A stretch of DNA of 64,000 nt, taken from positions 62,001 through 126,000 of the forward strand of contig JAHIVB010000008.1 of assembly GCA_018816905.1 (NCBI GenBank), written 5' to 3'. The notes beneath the pieces are model-generated. The model did no database searches. It had not been told where the DNA came from and was given only the letters and a program-made list of their open reading frames with translations. A program made the position numbers and the translations under genes. This stretch comes from Bacillota bacterium (GTDB lineage: Bacteria > Bacillota_I > Bacilli_A > Izemoplasmatales > Hujiaoplasmataceae). Positions 42,173 to 50,867 of this stretch are shown piece after piece; the first letter of the stretch is position 1, and each line of letters begins with the position of its first letter.

Positions 42173-44824
42173 ATGAAAAAGCTTAGTTTGTTTCTTGTAA
42201 CTTTAGTTTTAGCTGTTGCGTTAATCGGTTGCAAAACCACTAGCGAGACAACTACAACTACAACAACAACAACTGCAACAACGACTACAACAACAACGAC
42301 ACTAACTCCAATCACTGAGGATAGAGTTGTCAATGATGATTACACATTATTGCTTCAATCTTCAACAATGGACGGCGTGTTCAACCCATTCTTCTACTCA
42401 TCAGCATATGATGGACAAGTAGCAGGATTGGTCAATGTCGGACTACTTACTACCGATGAGAGCGGTGCTGTAGTAGCTTCTGATTATTACCCAACTGTAG
42501 CAGACAGTTATTCAATTTATTACACTGACAACCTTACTACTTACGCTGCAAAAGCAGAGTATGAAGAAGGCGACTATGTAGTGTATGACATTGTAATCAA
42601 AAATGGTGCAAAATTTAGTGATGGAACACTTATCGATGCAGATGACGTACTATTCAACATGTACACTTATTTGGATCCTTCCTATAATGGATCTTCCACA
42701 CTTTACACATTGCCTATTCTTGGTCTAACTGACTACAGAACACAGGTTCCTAATGCCGCACAATACGCTCCTTTAGCAGAAGCTATTCTTGCTGACGACG
42801 GCAGAGTCAATGGTTATGTTACAACCACAGAATACACAGAAGCTCAATTCGATGCTTACTGGGCAGCTATGGATGTTGCTGGAGCACAGTTTTCTCAAGA
42901 AATCGTTAACTATGTTTTAGCAAACTACGGAACTGATTCATTTGTTGCTAGATATTTCGGCGGTAATTTCCTAGTAGAAAATGCAGAAGGATTATATGTT
43001 AAAACTTCAGCTACTGGAATCGCAACTTATTCAGCTACAAACCCAGACCACGCTGCATTAACTCGTTACAACTGTACTTTGACATTCGCTGACATTAATG
43101 CGTCTGCTGGATTAAAAGTTGCTTACGGTATGGCAATGTGGGGATTCTATGGTAATGGTGGACAAGGCCGCGCTTACTCCTTAAGTGCTGATGGACTTAC
43201 TTGGGCTGGAGCAACTGCAGATTACACTGTAGCTACTTTAACAACCACAGATTATTTCCATGACATTTTAGCTGCATATGACAATGGTGATGGAACTGTT
43301 GATTATGCAAACGTATCAAGCGTTGAATCTGCTGGTTCAGACTTCGTTGCTAATACAAAAGAATTGTTCACTAAATCTTATGCTAACGTTGGATCCGTTC
43401 CAAGCGTTGCTGGTTTAGTAAAAGGAACAAAAACAATTGATTCTGTAGAATACGAAACAGTAAAAGTTATTTTAACAGAACAAAATCCAAAAGCCATCCT
43501 ATCATTGGGTGTCACAGTTACTCCTCAACATTATTACACAGCAGGGTACACTTATACAACCGGCGCTATCGTTAACGCAGGTGTTGAATTCGACAACCCA
43601 GCTTTCATGGCTCATCTTGCTACATTCAACGGTGCTCCTATGGGCGCTGGATCCCACATCTTCGATCATGTAGATTCTGGTGATGGTACAGTATACTTCA
43701 CAAGAAATATCTATTTCGAAACTATGGGTGGAGTTAACGTTTATAACTCTAACATCAACAAAATTGCATTGAAGATCGTTTCTTCAGGTTATGAATACAG
43801 CGCATTAGAAGCTGGCGACGTAGCTTATGCAACTGTTAGTGCAACTGCTGACGTTATGGAAGACGTTGCATTAAATGAAGATTTAGTAGCAGTATTGGTT
43901 GATAACCTTGGTTATGGATACATTTGCGTTAACCCAGAAGTTTACAACAACCTTTACGAACGTATCGCTTTAACTACAGTATTTGATATGTCACAAGTAT
44001 TGAACTACTATCCTAACGGATTAGCAGATTTGATTACTCGTTCACAATCTCAAGTTTCTTGGGCATACCCAGAAGGCGCAGACTATATTTATCCTTATGA
44101 TGAAACATTGGCATCCGCTATCAGTTACTTTGAAATGGCTGGATACACCTATGATGAAACTGCTGGAGAATTCACAGACGTGCCTACAATTACATTCACA
44201 TTGCCAAGTGACGTTTCTGCCCATCCAGCTGGTGGAGTTTATCTAAAAGCTCAAACATTGCTAGCTACAATCGGAATCACTGCAGAAATCGTTACCGATG
44301 CTTCCTTAATCGCTCACATCAAAGAAAGCGCTGTTGGAATCTATGCATTGGCATGGCAATCTGCACAAGACCCAGATATGTATCAAGTTAACCATTACTT
44401 GTCTCAAGCTGATTCAGTTATCGCTAACGGTATCGTTTGGTTACATGCAAACGGTGATGACGACGCTCTTGGTACAATCGACGTTGTTAAATTAGACGGA
44501 ACTACTGAAACTATGAACCAAACAGAAGCATTAGAGTACTTAGGCTATCTAATTGAGCAAGGTACAAAATATATGCTTACTGAAGAAAGAGCTCCAATTT
44601 ATGCAAAAGCATTGGAAGTTCTAGCTCAACTCAACATCGAAATCCCAACTTACCAAAGAAAGAACTTGTTCGTATACGATGGATCCATCATCGACCAAAC
44701 AACTCTATCTACCACAGTTACTCCTTATTGGGGTCCATTGGCAGAAATTTGGAAAGTAAGTTTCGCTAGCGGTGTAGAAGGCAATACAACTGAAACAGTC
44801 GTAGTAGGATACGTACAACCTTAG
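42173..44824 (+). CDS. oppA: Oligopeptide ABC transporter substrate-binding lipoprotein (OppA-like)
   Basis: Extracytoplasmic family 5 solute-binding protein. The lipobox ends at C20 (ALIGC), followed by an almost pure Thr stalk (about 26-43). Recognisable SBP_bac_5 blocks include VIKNGAKFSDGTLIDADDVLFNMYTY and a C-terminal region near EERAPIYAKALEVL. At 883 residues it is much larger than common OppA proteins (about 540-600); extra sequence lies between about 170 and 430. GGAGG precedes the ATG. The permease and ATPase genes follow directly. Confidence 0.9.
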   Translation: MKKLSLFLVTLVLAVALIGCKTTSETTTTTTTTTATTTTTTTTLTPITEDRVVNDDYTLLLQSSTMDGVFNPFFYSSAYDGQVAGLVNVGLLTTDESGAVVASDYYPTVADSYSIYYTDNLTTYAAKAEYEEGDYVVYDIVIKNGAKFSDGTLIDADDVLFNMYTYLDPSYNGSSTLYTLPILGLTDYRTQVPNAAQYAPLAEAILADDGRVNGYVTTTEYTEAQFDAYWAAMDVAGAQFSQEIVNYVLANYGTDSFVARYFGGNFLVENAEGLYVKTSATGIATYSATNPDHAALTRYNCTLTFADINASAGLKVAYGMAMWGFYGNGGQGRAYSLSADGLTWAGATADYTVATLTTTDYFHDILAAYDNGDGTVDYANVSSVESAGSDFVANTKELFTKSYANVGSVPSVAGLVKGTKTIDSVEYETVKVILTEQNPKAILSLGVTVTPQHYYTAGYTYTTGAIVNAGVEFDNPAFMAHLATFNGAPMGAGSHIFDHVDSGDGTVYFTRNIYFETMGGVNVYNSNINKIALKIVSSGYEYSALEAGDVAYATVSATADVMEDVALNEDLVAVLVDNLGYGYICVNPEVYNNLYERIALTTVFDMSQVLNYYPNGLADLITRSQSQVSWAYPEGADYIYPYDETLASAISYFEMAGYTYDETAGEFTDVPTITFTLPSDVSAHPAGGVYLKAQTLLATIGITAEIVTDASLIAHIKESAVGIYALAWQSAQDPDMYQVNHYLSQADSVIANGIVWLHANGDDDALGTIDVVKLDGTTETMNQTEALEYLGYLIEQGTKYMLTEERAPIYAKALEVLAQLNIEIPTYQRKNLFVYDGSIIDQTTLSTTVTPYWGPLAEIWKVSFASGVEGNTTETVVVGYVQP

Positions 44825-44874
44825 TTAATAACACCTACTAATTAGCAAGTTTCACAAATTTCTAACAAGGAGTT

Positions 44875-44905
44875 ATAAGGCTCAGTCCACTAGATTGAGC
44901 CTTAT
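44875..44905 (+). promoter_or_regulatory. Hairpin between the oppB Shine-Dalgarno and its start codon
   Basis: ATAAGGCTCAGTC (44875-44887) pairs with GATTGAGCCTTAT (44893-44905) over 13 base pairs with one wobble, around a CACTA loop. AAGGAG (44867-44872) lies directly before it and ATG 44916 ten bases after it. If folded, the spacing from AAGGAG to ATG becomes 12 bases. It lacks a long T run, so it may also be a partial terminator or an RNA-stabilising element that keeps oppA mRNA more abundant. Confidence 0.65.
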
Positions 44906-44915
44906 TATTGTCAAC

Positions 44916-45998
44916 ATGATAAAATATGTAATAAAGAGATTAGCACTATCAGTTTTGATATTGTTCGGCGTCTCGATTATTATCTATGGCTTGGTTAGAA
45001 TTAAACCAGGTTTGGATTTTATTCAGACGAAATTCTATGCACAGATGCAACTGGATAGTACCGGTGAAGTCGCTTTAATGGTAGAAGAACAAAGAGAACT
45101 ATATGGATTAACAGCCCCAGTTTTTGAGGGGTATTTGGTATGGCTTAATCACATATTGCATGGGGAGTGGGGAAATTCGTTTATCTTTTCCGTTAGTACG
45201 GGGGAGGTCGAGTATCTCGTCGACGACCAGGGTAATCCCGTCTTGGATTCGGAAGGAAATCAGCTGACGAAGCCGATTTCAAGTTCAAATGTTCTTGATA
45301 TTATCAAGGATAAAAGTCGGATTTCATTTATTATCGCTTTGATTGCCACGATCTTGCAATTTGCAATCGCTATTCCTTTAGGAATCACATCAGCCACAAA
45401 ACAGTACGGTGTCGTCGACTATAGCGTTACCGTCCTTGCGATGATGGGTATTTCCTTACCGTCGTTCTTCTTTGGCGCGTTGTTACTTAGAATCTTTTCG
45501 ATTCAGCTCGGATGGTTCCCTTATGCGGGGCTCACAGATCCGAATTCTGGGTTGCCTGTATTCATAGACAATCTTCATCATTTAGTGCTACCTATTACGG
45601 TTCTCGTCATTCTTTCAATTGGTGGATTGATGAGGTATACTCGTACTAACATGCTTGAAGTTCTCAACGCGGATTATATTCGTACAGCACGTGCAAAAGG
45701 ATTAAGCGAGCATAAAGTCATTTATAAACATGCTTTTAGAAACACATTGATTCCCTTGGTAACGATATTTGCCGGAATCCTTCCAGGATTATTTGGTGGA
45801 GCATTGATTACCGAAACGATTTTTAGTATTGATGGTATTGGTCAAGCAGCATATCGTGCAGTGACGCAAGGCGATATTCCTTTTGTCATGGCTTATAACT
45901 TATTCTTGTCCGTTTTGACGGTCATAGGTACTTTATTGTCTGACTTAATGTATGCTGTGGTCGATCCTCGAGTGAAACTGGTAGGTGGTAAAAAATGA
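44916..45998 (+). CDS. oppB: Oligopeptide ABC transporter permease OppB
   Basis: Inner permease with about six helices and 360 residues. The binding-protein-dependent transport signature (EAA loop) is seen at YIRTARAKGLSEHKVIYKHA, which contacts the ATPase. An extracytoplasmic insert after the first helix (about 60-125, VEYLVDDQGNPVLDSEG) is longer than in E. coli OppB. No normal ribosome site precedes ATG 44916; the nearest AAGGAG is separated from it by a hairpin. TTG 44895 is an in-frame alternative but lies in that hairpin. It overlaps oppC by four bases. Confidence 0.92.
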   Translation: MIKYVIKRLALSVLILFGVSIIIYGLVRIKPGLDFIQTKFYAQMQLDSTGEVALMVEEQRELYGLTAPVFEGYLVWLNHILHGEWGNSFIFSVSTGEVEYLVDDQGNPVLDSEGNQLTKPISSSNVLDIIKDKSRISFIIALIATILQFAIAIPLGITSATKQYGVVDYSVTVLAMMGISLPSFFFGALLLRIFSIQLGWFPYAGLTDPNSGLPVFIDNLHHLVLPITVLVILSIGGLMRYTRTNMLEVLNADYIRTARAKGLSEHKVIYKHAFRNTLIPLVTIFAGILPGLFGGALITETIFSIDGIGQAAYRAVTQGDIPFVMAYNLFLSVLTVIGTLLSDLMYAVVDPRVKLVGGKK

Positions 45999-47098
45999 GT
46001 GAGTTCGAAAAAGAAGTTAAAGAAGAAAAAGAACTAAATGTTCTTGAAGAAGCAAAATCTGAACTTTATGAAGAAGTCTCGCTGTCTGATTCCGCCAAAG
46101 TAGTTAGCCCGGGTCGAATGGTACTTAGACGTTTCTTTAGAAGCAAATTGTCGTTGGTCGGATTGGTCACTCTTTTCATCATGTTTGCATTCTCATTCAT
46201 CGGTCCACTGCTTTCTCCATGGGGAGAAGTTGAGATGACGGGTGATTATAAATGGGTCACGTCAATATTACCTCATCAAATCGTGGTCACGGAATTTAAT
46301 GAAGAAACTGGAATGGACGAACAAGTCACTTATATCTTTTTTGAAGTAAGTGATCCCTATAAAGTATACTCAAAAACCCTCCCTTCTTGGGAACATATTT
46401 TCGGTACGGATCAATATGGATACGACGTATTTACTAGACTGATGTATGGCGGACGAGTTTCGCTATTGCTTGGTTTTATGGTTATCTTCGCAGAAGTCAT
46501 CGTCGGTTTGTTCTTTGGTTCACTTTCCGGATATTTTGGTGGTTGGGTTGATATGGTCATCATGCGTGTCGTCGATGTATTCAACTGTTTGCCAGGCTTG
46601 CCGATTTTAATGCTTGCAGCGGCTGTAATTGACAGTTGGGGGGTACCGGCACGAGTCCGAATCTACTACTTAATGGCGATTCTAACCTTCTTTGGATGGG
46701 CCGGAATTGCTCGTTTGGTTCGTGGTCAAATTCTAGGAATTCGCGAACTTGAATACATGCTAGCCGCTGAAGCGACTGGATTAAGTACAAGACGTAAAAT
46801 ATTCAAACATATCATTCCGAACGTTATGCCTCAAATCATTGTCCAAGCAACACTTGGACTTGGTGGAATCATTTTGACGGAATCAACATTATCTTACCTT
46901 GGATTAGGTGTTCCTTTCCCTTATTCCGCTTGGGGTACGATGATTAGTTCAACTAGTGGGGCAGCAGGTCGAGACATTTTGCAAAACTACCCTGCAATTT
47001 GGGTCCCAGCAGGTGTATGCATCGTATTAGCCGTATTGGCATTTAACTTTATCGGTGATGGCTTGCGCGACGCATTTGACCCGAAGATGAGGAGATAG
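45995..47098 (+). CDS. oppC: Oligopeptide ABC transporter permease OppC
   Basis: Second permease, 367 residues. A long acidic/charged N-terminal cytosolic region (about 1-48) precedes the first helix, followed by an external insert, and the FGTDQYGYDVFTRLMYGGRVSL block typical of OppC/DppC. The EAA loop is EYMLAAEATGLSTRRKIFKHIIPN. Its start overlaps the oppB stop (ATGA), so synthesis is coupled. oppD begins seven bases after the stop. Confidence 0.93.
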   Translation: MSEFEKEVKEEKELNVLEEAKSELYEEVSLSDSAKVVSPGRMVLRRFFRSKLSLVGLVTLFIMFAFSFIGPLLSPWGEVEMTGDYKWVTSILPHQIVVTEFNEETGMDEQVTYIFFEVSDPYKVYSKTLPSWEHIFGTDQYGYDVFTRLMYGGRVSLLLGFMVIFAEVIVGLFFGSLSGYFGGWVDMVIMRVVDVFNCLPGLPILMLAAAVIDSWGVPARVRIYYLMAILTFFGWAGIARLVRGQILGIRELEYMLAAEATGLSTRRKIFKHIIPNVMPQIIVQATLGLGGIILTESTLSYLGLGVPFPYSAWGTMISSTSGAAGRDILQNYPAIWVPAGVCIVLAVLAFNFIGDGLRDAFDPKMRR

Positions 47099-47105
47099 GT
47101 GCGAT

Positions 47106-48323
47106 ATGAATATTAAAGATTATCTAAAAAAACGGAAAGAAATCAAAAAATTACAAAGTAAACATTACATCAGTCATAAGCAAATCAAAGAAACAGCGAA
47201 GGAAAACTTAAGAATCATCAAAGCGATGGAAAAGAAGAACAATCGCAAGAATGTACCTGAAGAAGAGTACATCACTAAGATGAAAGATCCGAACAATGTT
47301 GTTGAATTTGACGATTTACATGCCTATTTTTACACAGATGCAGGTATTGTAAAAGCTGTTGATGGTGTATCTTTTGACATACCAAAAAAGAGTATTGTCG
47401 GTGTTGTTGGAGAAAGCGGATGCGGAAAGAGCGTTACTAGTCTTGCGCTGATGAAATTAATGCAAAGCCCACATGGACAAATTCACAGCGGAGAAATCCG
47501 TTATTCGGCAAAAGATGGAAAAGCATATAACATTGCCAATGTTCCTAAGATTGACATGAACAAAATCAGAGGCAATGAAATGTCGATGATTTTCCAGGAA
47601 CCGATGACGAGTTTGAACCCTGTTCTTCGTGTTGGTGATCAACTCGATGAAGTCTTGTTCTTGCATTTCCCTGAAACAACAAAAGAAGAAGCAAAAGAAA
47701 AATCCATCAGCATGTTAAAACTAGTCGGAATCGCGATGCCAGACAAATTTTACGATGCTTACCCACATGAATTATCCGGTGGTATGCGTCAAAGAGTCAT
47801 GATTGCCATGGCTTTGGCTTGCGACCCAAGACTGATTATTGCCGATGAACCGACGACGGCTCTAGACGTTACAATTCAAGCCCAAATATTGGACTTGCTT
47901 CGTGATATTAAACTTAAAATTGATGGTTCGATTATGTTGATTACGCATGACCTTGGCGTTATCGCTGAAATGGCGGATTACGTTGTTGTTATGTATGCAG
48001 GACGCATTATCGAAAAAGGAACTGCTAGAGAAATATACAAAAACCCATTGCACCCTTACACTGTAGGATTGCAAAAAAGCATCCCTGGATTAAATTCTGG
48101 CGATGAAAAATTGTATACAATTTCCGGCACCGTTCCTAACCCAATCAACTTGCCAAACTATTGTTACTTCCGCGACAGATGCAACAAGCGATTCGACAAA
48201 TGTAATGGAGAATACCCACATCTAGTGGACGTTTCTCCTACTCATTCCGTCGCATGTTATTTACATGAACAACTTGCCGCTGATTTTGCGAAGTTGAAAG
48301 CAGGTGGAAAAAATGCCAAATAA
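47106..48323 (+). CDS. oppD: Oligopeptide ABC transporter ATP-binding protein OppD
   Basis: First of two ATPases driving peptide import. After a Lys-rich N-terminal extension of about 60 residues, Walker A is GESGCGKS, the signature LSGGMRQR, Walker B LIIADEPTTALD and switch His ITHDLGV. The C-terminal oligopeptide/dipeptide domain holds a four-cysteine set (CYFRDRC, then KC and AC), a place where related transporters carry an iron-sulfur cluster. The 405-residue length exceeds the usual 330-350 because of the N-terminal extension. AGGAGATAGGTG precedes the ATG. It overlaps oppF by 11 bases. Confidence 0.95.
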   Translation: MNIKDYLKKRKEIKKLQSKHYISHKQIKETAKENLRIIKAMEKKNNRKNVPEEEYITKMKDPNNVVEFDDLHAYFYTDAGIVKAVDGVSFDIPKKSIVGVVGESGCGKSVTSLALMKLMQSPHGQIHSGEIRYSAKDGKAYNIANVPKIDMNKIRGNEMSMIFQEPMTSLNPVLRVGDQLDEVLFLHFPETTKEEAKEKSISMLKLVGIAMPDKFYDAYPHELSGGMRQRVMIAMALACDPRLIIADEPTTALDVTIQAQILDLLRDIKLKIDGSIMLITHDLGVIAEMADYVVVMYAGRIIEKGTAREIYKNPLHPYTVGLQKSIPGLNSGDEKLYTISGTVPNPINLPNYCYFRDRCNKRFDKCNGEYPHLVDVSPTHSVACYLHEQLAADFAKLKAGGKNAK

Positions 48324-49398
48324 CGAAATCAAAAACGGTTCTATACCTGTTCTTGATGCTGCAGAAACAAAAAAACCTGCTGAAAAAAAGAGCACAAAAG
48401 AACGAGTTGAGAAAAAAGTTGAAATCGCAAGAGACCTCTTGGTTGTGAACAACATCAAGAAGTACTTTCCGCTTGGACAAAGTTGGATTCAAAAACAAAC
48501 GAATTACGTTAAAGCCGTGGATGATGTTAGTTTTACGATTAAAGAAGGTAAGACTCTAGGTGTCGTAGGCGAAAGTGGATGCGGAAAGACTACCCTTGGT
48601 AGAACGATTCTACGTCTTCATAGCATTACAGACGGAGAAGTCATCTATAATGGCGTTGATGTAAGAAAATTAACGAGAAGAGAACTTACAAAACTCAGAC
48701 CGAAAATTCAAATCATTTTCCAAGATCCCTATTCTAGTTTAAGCCCTCGTATGACCATTGGTGAAATTATCGGTGAAGCCGTAAGAGAACACAAAATCGT
48801 ATCCAAAGAAGAACACAGGGATTATATTATTGAAGTCATGAAATCATGTGGATTACCAGCATATTATTATAGCCGTTATCCTCATGAATTTTCTGGTGGT
48901 CAAAGACAGAGAATCTGTATTGCACGATCGCTTGCGCTAAAACCAGACTTAATCGTTTGCGATGAGCCTGTCAGTGCTCTTGACGTTTCAATTCAAGCAC
49001 AGATTATTAATTTGCTCGTTGAACTACAAGAGAAGTTTGGATTGACTTACATGTTTATTTCCCATGACTTATCCGTTGTTGAATACATTTCAGATGACAT
49101 CATGGTTATGTATTTAGGAAGTGTTGTTGAATTTGGAGATAAGAAATCGATTTTCAAAAATCCAATGCATCCTTATACTGAAGCCTTGCTATCGGCTGTT
49201 CCGGTTCCGGATCCAGACGTTAAAAAGACAAGAATCATTCTAAAGGGTGACATTCCTAGCCCTGCGAACCCACCTAAGGGATGCAAATTCCATACAAGGT
49301 GTTCAAAATGCATGGATGTCTGTAAAACTGTGACTCCGATACTAAAAGAATATGAACCAGGGCATAAGGTGGCTTGCCATCTTTACCCACAGGATTAG
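48313..49398 (+). CDS. oppF: Oligopeptide ABC transporter ATP-binding protein OppF
   Basis: Second ATPase of the Opp system, 361 residues. A charged N-terminal extension (about 1-40, rich in Lys/Glu) precedes the core with Walker A GESGCGKT, FQDPYSSLSPRM, signature FSGGQRQR, Walker B LIVCDEPVSALD and ISHDLSVVEY. The C-terminal four-cysteine oligopeptide domain ends the protein (CKFHTRCSKCMDVC). ATG 48313 follows AGGTGG; GTG 48304 is an alternative. The stop shares two bases with the next start (TAGTG). Confidence 0.95.
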   Translation: MPNNEIKNGSIPVLDAAETKKPAEKKSTKERVEKKVEIARDLLVVNNIKKYFPLGQSWIQKQTNYVKAVDDVSFTIKEGKTLGVVGESGCGKTTLGRTILRLHSITDGEVIYNGVDVRKLTRRELTKLRPKIQIIFQDPYSSLSPRMTIGEIIGEAVREHKIVSKEEHRDYIIEVMKSCGLPAYYYSRYPHEFSGGQRQRICIARSLALKPDLIVCDEPVSALDVSIQAQIINLLVELQEKFGLTYMFISHDLSVVEYISDDIMVMYLGSVVEFGDKKSIFKNPMHPYTEALLSAVPVPDPDVKKTRIILKGDIPSPANPPKGCKFHTRCSKCMDVCKTVTPILKEYEPGHKVACHLYPQD

Positions 49399-49664
49399 TG
49401 ATCGATTCAATGTTTAAAAAGAAAAAAAACAAAATGATCGTCGAGGACCATGGTGAAACCATATCGAACATGAATGTCGAAGGGTTTTCCTGGTATCAAA
49501 GCGAAAAAACACTTAAGAAGAAAAAGATGCTAATGGATGTCAACTTGACTCCAAAAGAAAGAAGAGCGGTTGTGTTTGGAGCATTTGTTGCTTACTTGCC
49601 TCTGTTCTTAATCATTGTAAGTAGTTTTGTGATTGCTTATTTGTTATTCTATTTCTTCATGTAA
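49398..49664 (+). CDS. Unknown small membrane protein at the end of the opp operon
   Basis: Not recognised. The 88 residues start with a Lys-rich, soluble stretch and end in a long hydrophobic region (about 54-86), enough for one long or two short helices. GTG 49398 overlaps the oppF stop in TAGTG and follows AGGAT; ATG 49410 and TTG 49374 are alternatives. Overlap with oppF and the terminator after it place it as the last gene of the opp operon. Possible accessory subunit; function unknown. Confidence 0.65.
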   Translation: MIDSMFKKKKNKMIVEDHGETISNMNVEGFSWYQSEKTLKKKKMLMDVNLTPKERRAVVFGAFVAYLPLFLIIVSSFVIAYLLFYFFM

Positions 49665-49739
49665 CTATTATTAAGGGTATGGATTACCTATTTTTAGATT
49701 AAGCTATTCTTCCTCAGAATATATAATCATTTCATTCAA

Positions 49740-49772
49740 TAAAGCTCGGTACAGTGAACCGAGCTTTTTTTT
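49740..49772 (+). terminator. Intrinsic terminator of the opp operon
   Basis: AAAGCTCGGT and ACCGAGCTTT pair around ACAGTGA, followed by a T run. Confidence 0.88.
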
Positions 49773-49865
49773 GTCTTGGAATAGGGTGATATCTCATGAT
49801 TTTTGATAATTTGTTTATTCCATCTCTTTTTTATGATAAAATATATGTAATTATGAGGTGGGATT

Positions 49866-50867
49866 ATGTTTGTAGAAATTAAGAATCATGGTCATAAAAT
49901 CAAAGAAATCAGGTTGACTTCAAAAAACGGACAAATCGTTTCTTTTCTGAATGTCGGAGCGACTCTGTATCGATGGGTTACTCTCCAAAAACGAGAGATT
50001 GTTGCTAGATATGATAACATCGATGACTATTTGACGAATCAAATGTCTTTTGGAACGACCGTTGGAATGAATTCAGGACGAATTGAAAACGGAGAATTTG
50101 TTCTTGAGGGAGTCAAGTACCGGACTCCAAACAAAGAGACTCATTTTTTACATGGCGGAGAGGACCGCTTGTCTCTTCGGTTTTTTGATTTTGAACTGTT
50201 TCAAAGAAATGACGGAGTGGAAATTATTTTTACACACGAATATTCACATTCCATTTTGCCAGGAACCCAGCTTGTTTCGGTCAAGTATCTTGTCAAAGAG
50301 AATGACATTTTAGTTACCTATGATGTGACCACGGATAAAACTGGATTGTGTAATTTGACAAATCATACCTATTTTAATCTTGATGGAGATTTTTTGAGTT
50401 CCATTGATCATCATGAAATCCAAATTCCTGCTTCAAAAGTCGTCATTATTGATGATGAGATGATTGGAAGAAAAGTCACAGACGTTGAAGGAACCGATTT
50501 TGATTTCAGAGTTCAAAAAGATGTCTATAAACCAATGCAAAATGTGGATTCGATGTTTCCCAAAGTCAGAGGAATTGACCATTATTTCTTATTAGATCAT
50601 CCATGCTCTAAGTTATATTCTAGAAAGACGAAAACATTGCTGAAGGTTAAAACGACTTTGCCGGGAGTGACTGTTTATACTACAAACTATCCAAATCAGG
50701 AATGGATTCAGACAAAAAATCCTTTAGGCCTTCATCATGCGATATGTCTTGAACCTCAGTATCAATCGAATGCGATTAATGACCATCGATTTGAAGTTGG
50801 GATTGTGACGGTCAAACGTCCATATCATCACGAGATTGAGTATACTTTGGAGGAAAACGTTCAATGA
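49866..50867 (+). CDS. galM: Aldose 1-epimerase (galactose mutarotase)
   Basis: Interconverts alpha and beta anomers of galactose or glucose. The family's catalytic base Glu is E296 (ICLEPQYQSNA) and the acid His is H167 (NLTNHTYFNL); H96 (FLHGG) is the second conserved His. The length of 333 residues is normal. The ATG follows ATGAGGTGGGA. The gene overlaps galE by four bases, so galM, galE and galT form an operon. A -10-like TATGAT occurs near 49832, without a strong -35. Confidence 0.93.
   Translation: MFVEIKNHGHKIKEIRLTSKNGQIVSFLNVGATLYRWVTLQKREIVARYDNIDDYLTNQMSFGTTVGMNSGRIENGEFVLEGVKYRTPNKETHFLHGGEDRLSLRFFDFELFQRNDGVEIIFTHEYSHSILPGTQLVSVKYLVKENDILVTYDVTTDKTGLCNLTNHTYFNLDGDFLSSIDHHEIQIPASKVVIIDDEMIGRKVTDVEGTDFDFRVQKDVYKPMQNVDSMFPKVRGIDHYFLLDHPCSKLYSRKTKTLLKVKTTLPGVTVYTTNYPNQEWIQTKNPLGLHHAICLEPQYQSNAINDHRFEVGIVTVKRPYHHEIEYTLEENVQ

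Noticed and set aside
42238-42302. Simple-sequence repeat suggesting phase variation
   Set aside because: The unit is three bases, so slippage would not shift the frame; kept only as a stalk-length idea.
42115-42333. Minus-strand open frame rich in Val opposite the OppA start
   Set aside because: It is the reverse of the Thr-repeat stalk (ACN read as NGT), so it is a composition shadow.
48238-48498. Minus-strand frames opposite the oppD/oppF junction
   Set aside because: Phe-rich translations are the antisense of Lys-rich extensions; no start signals.
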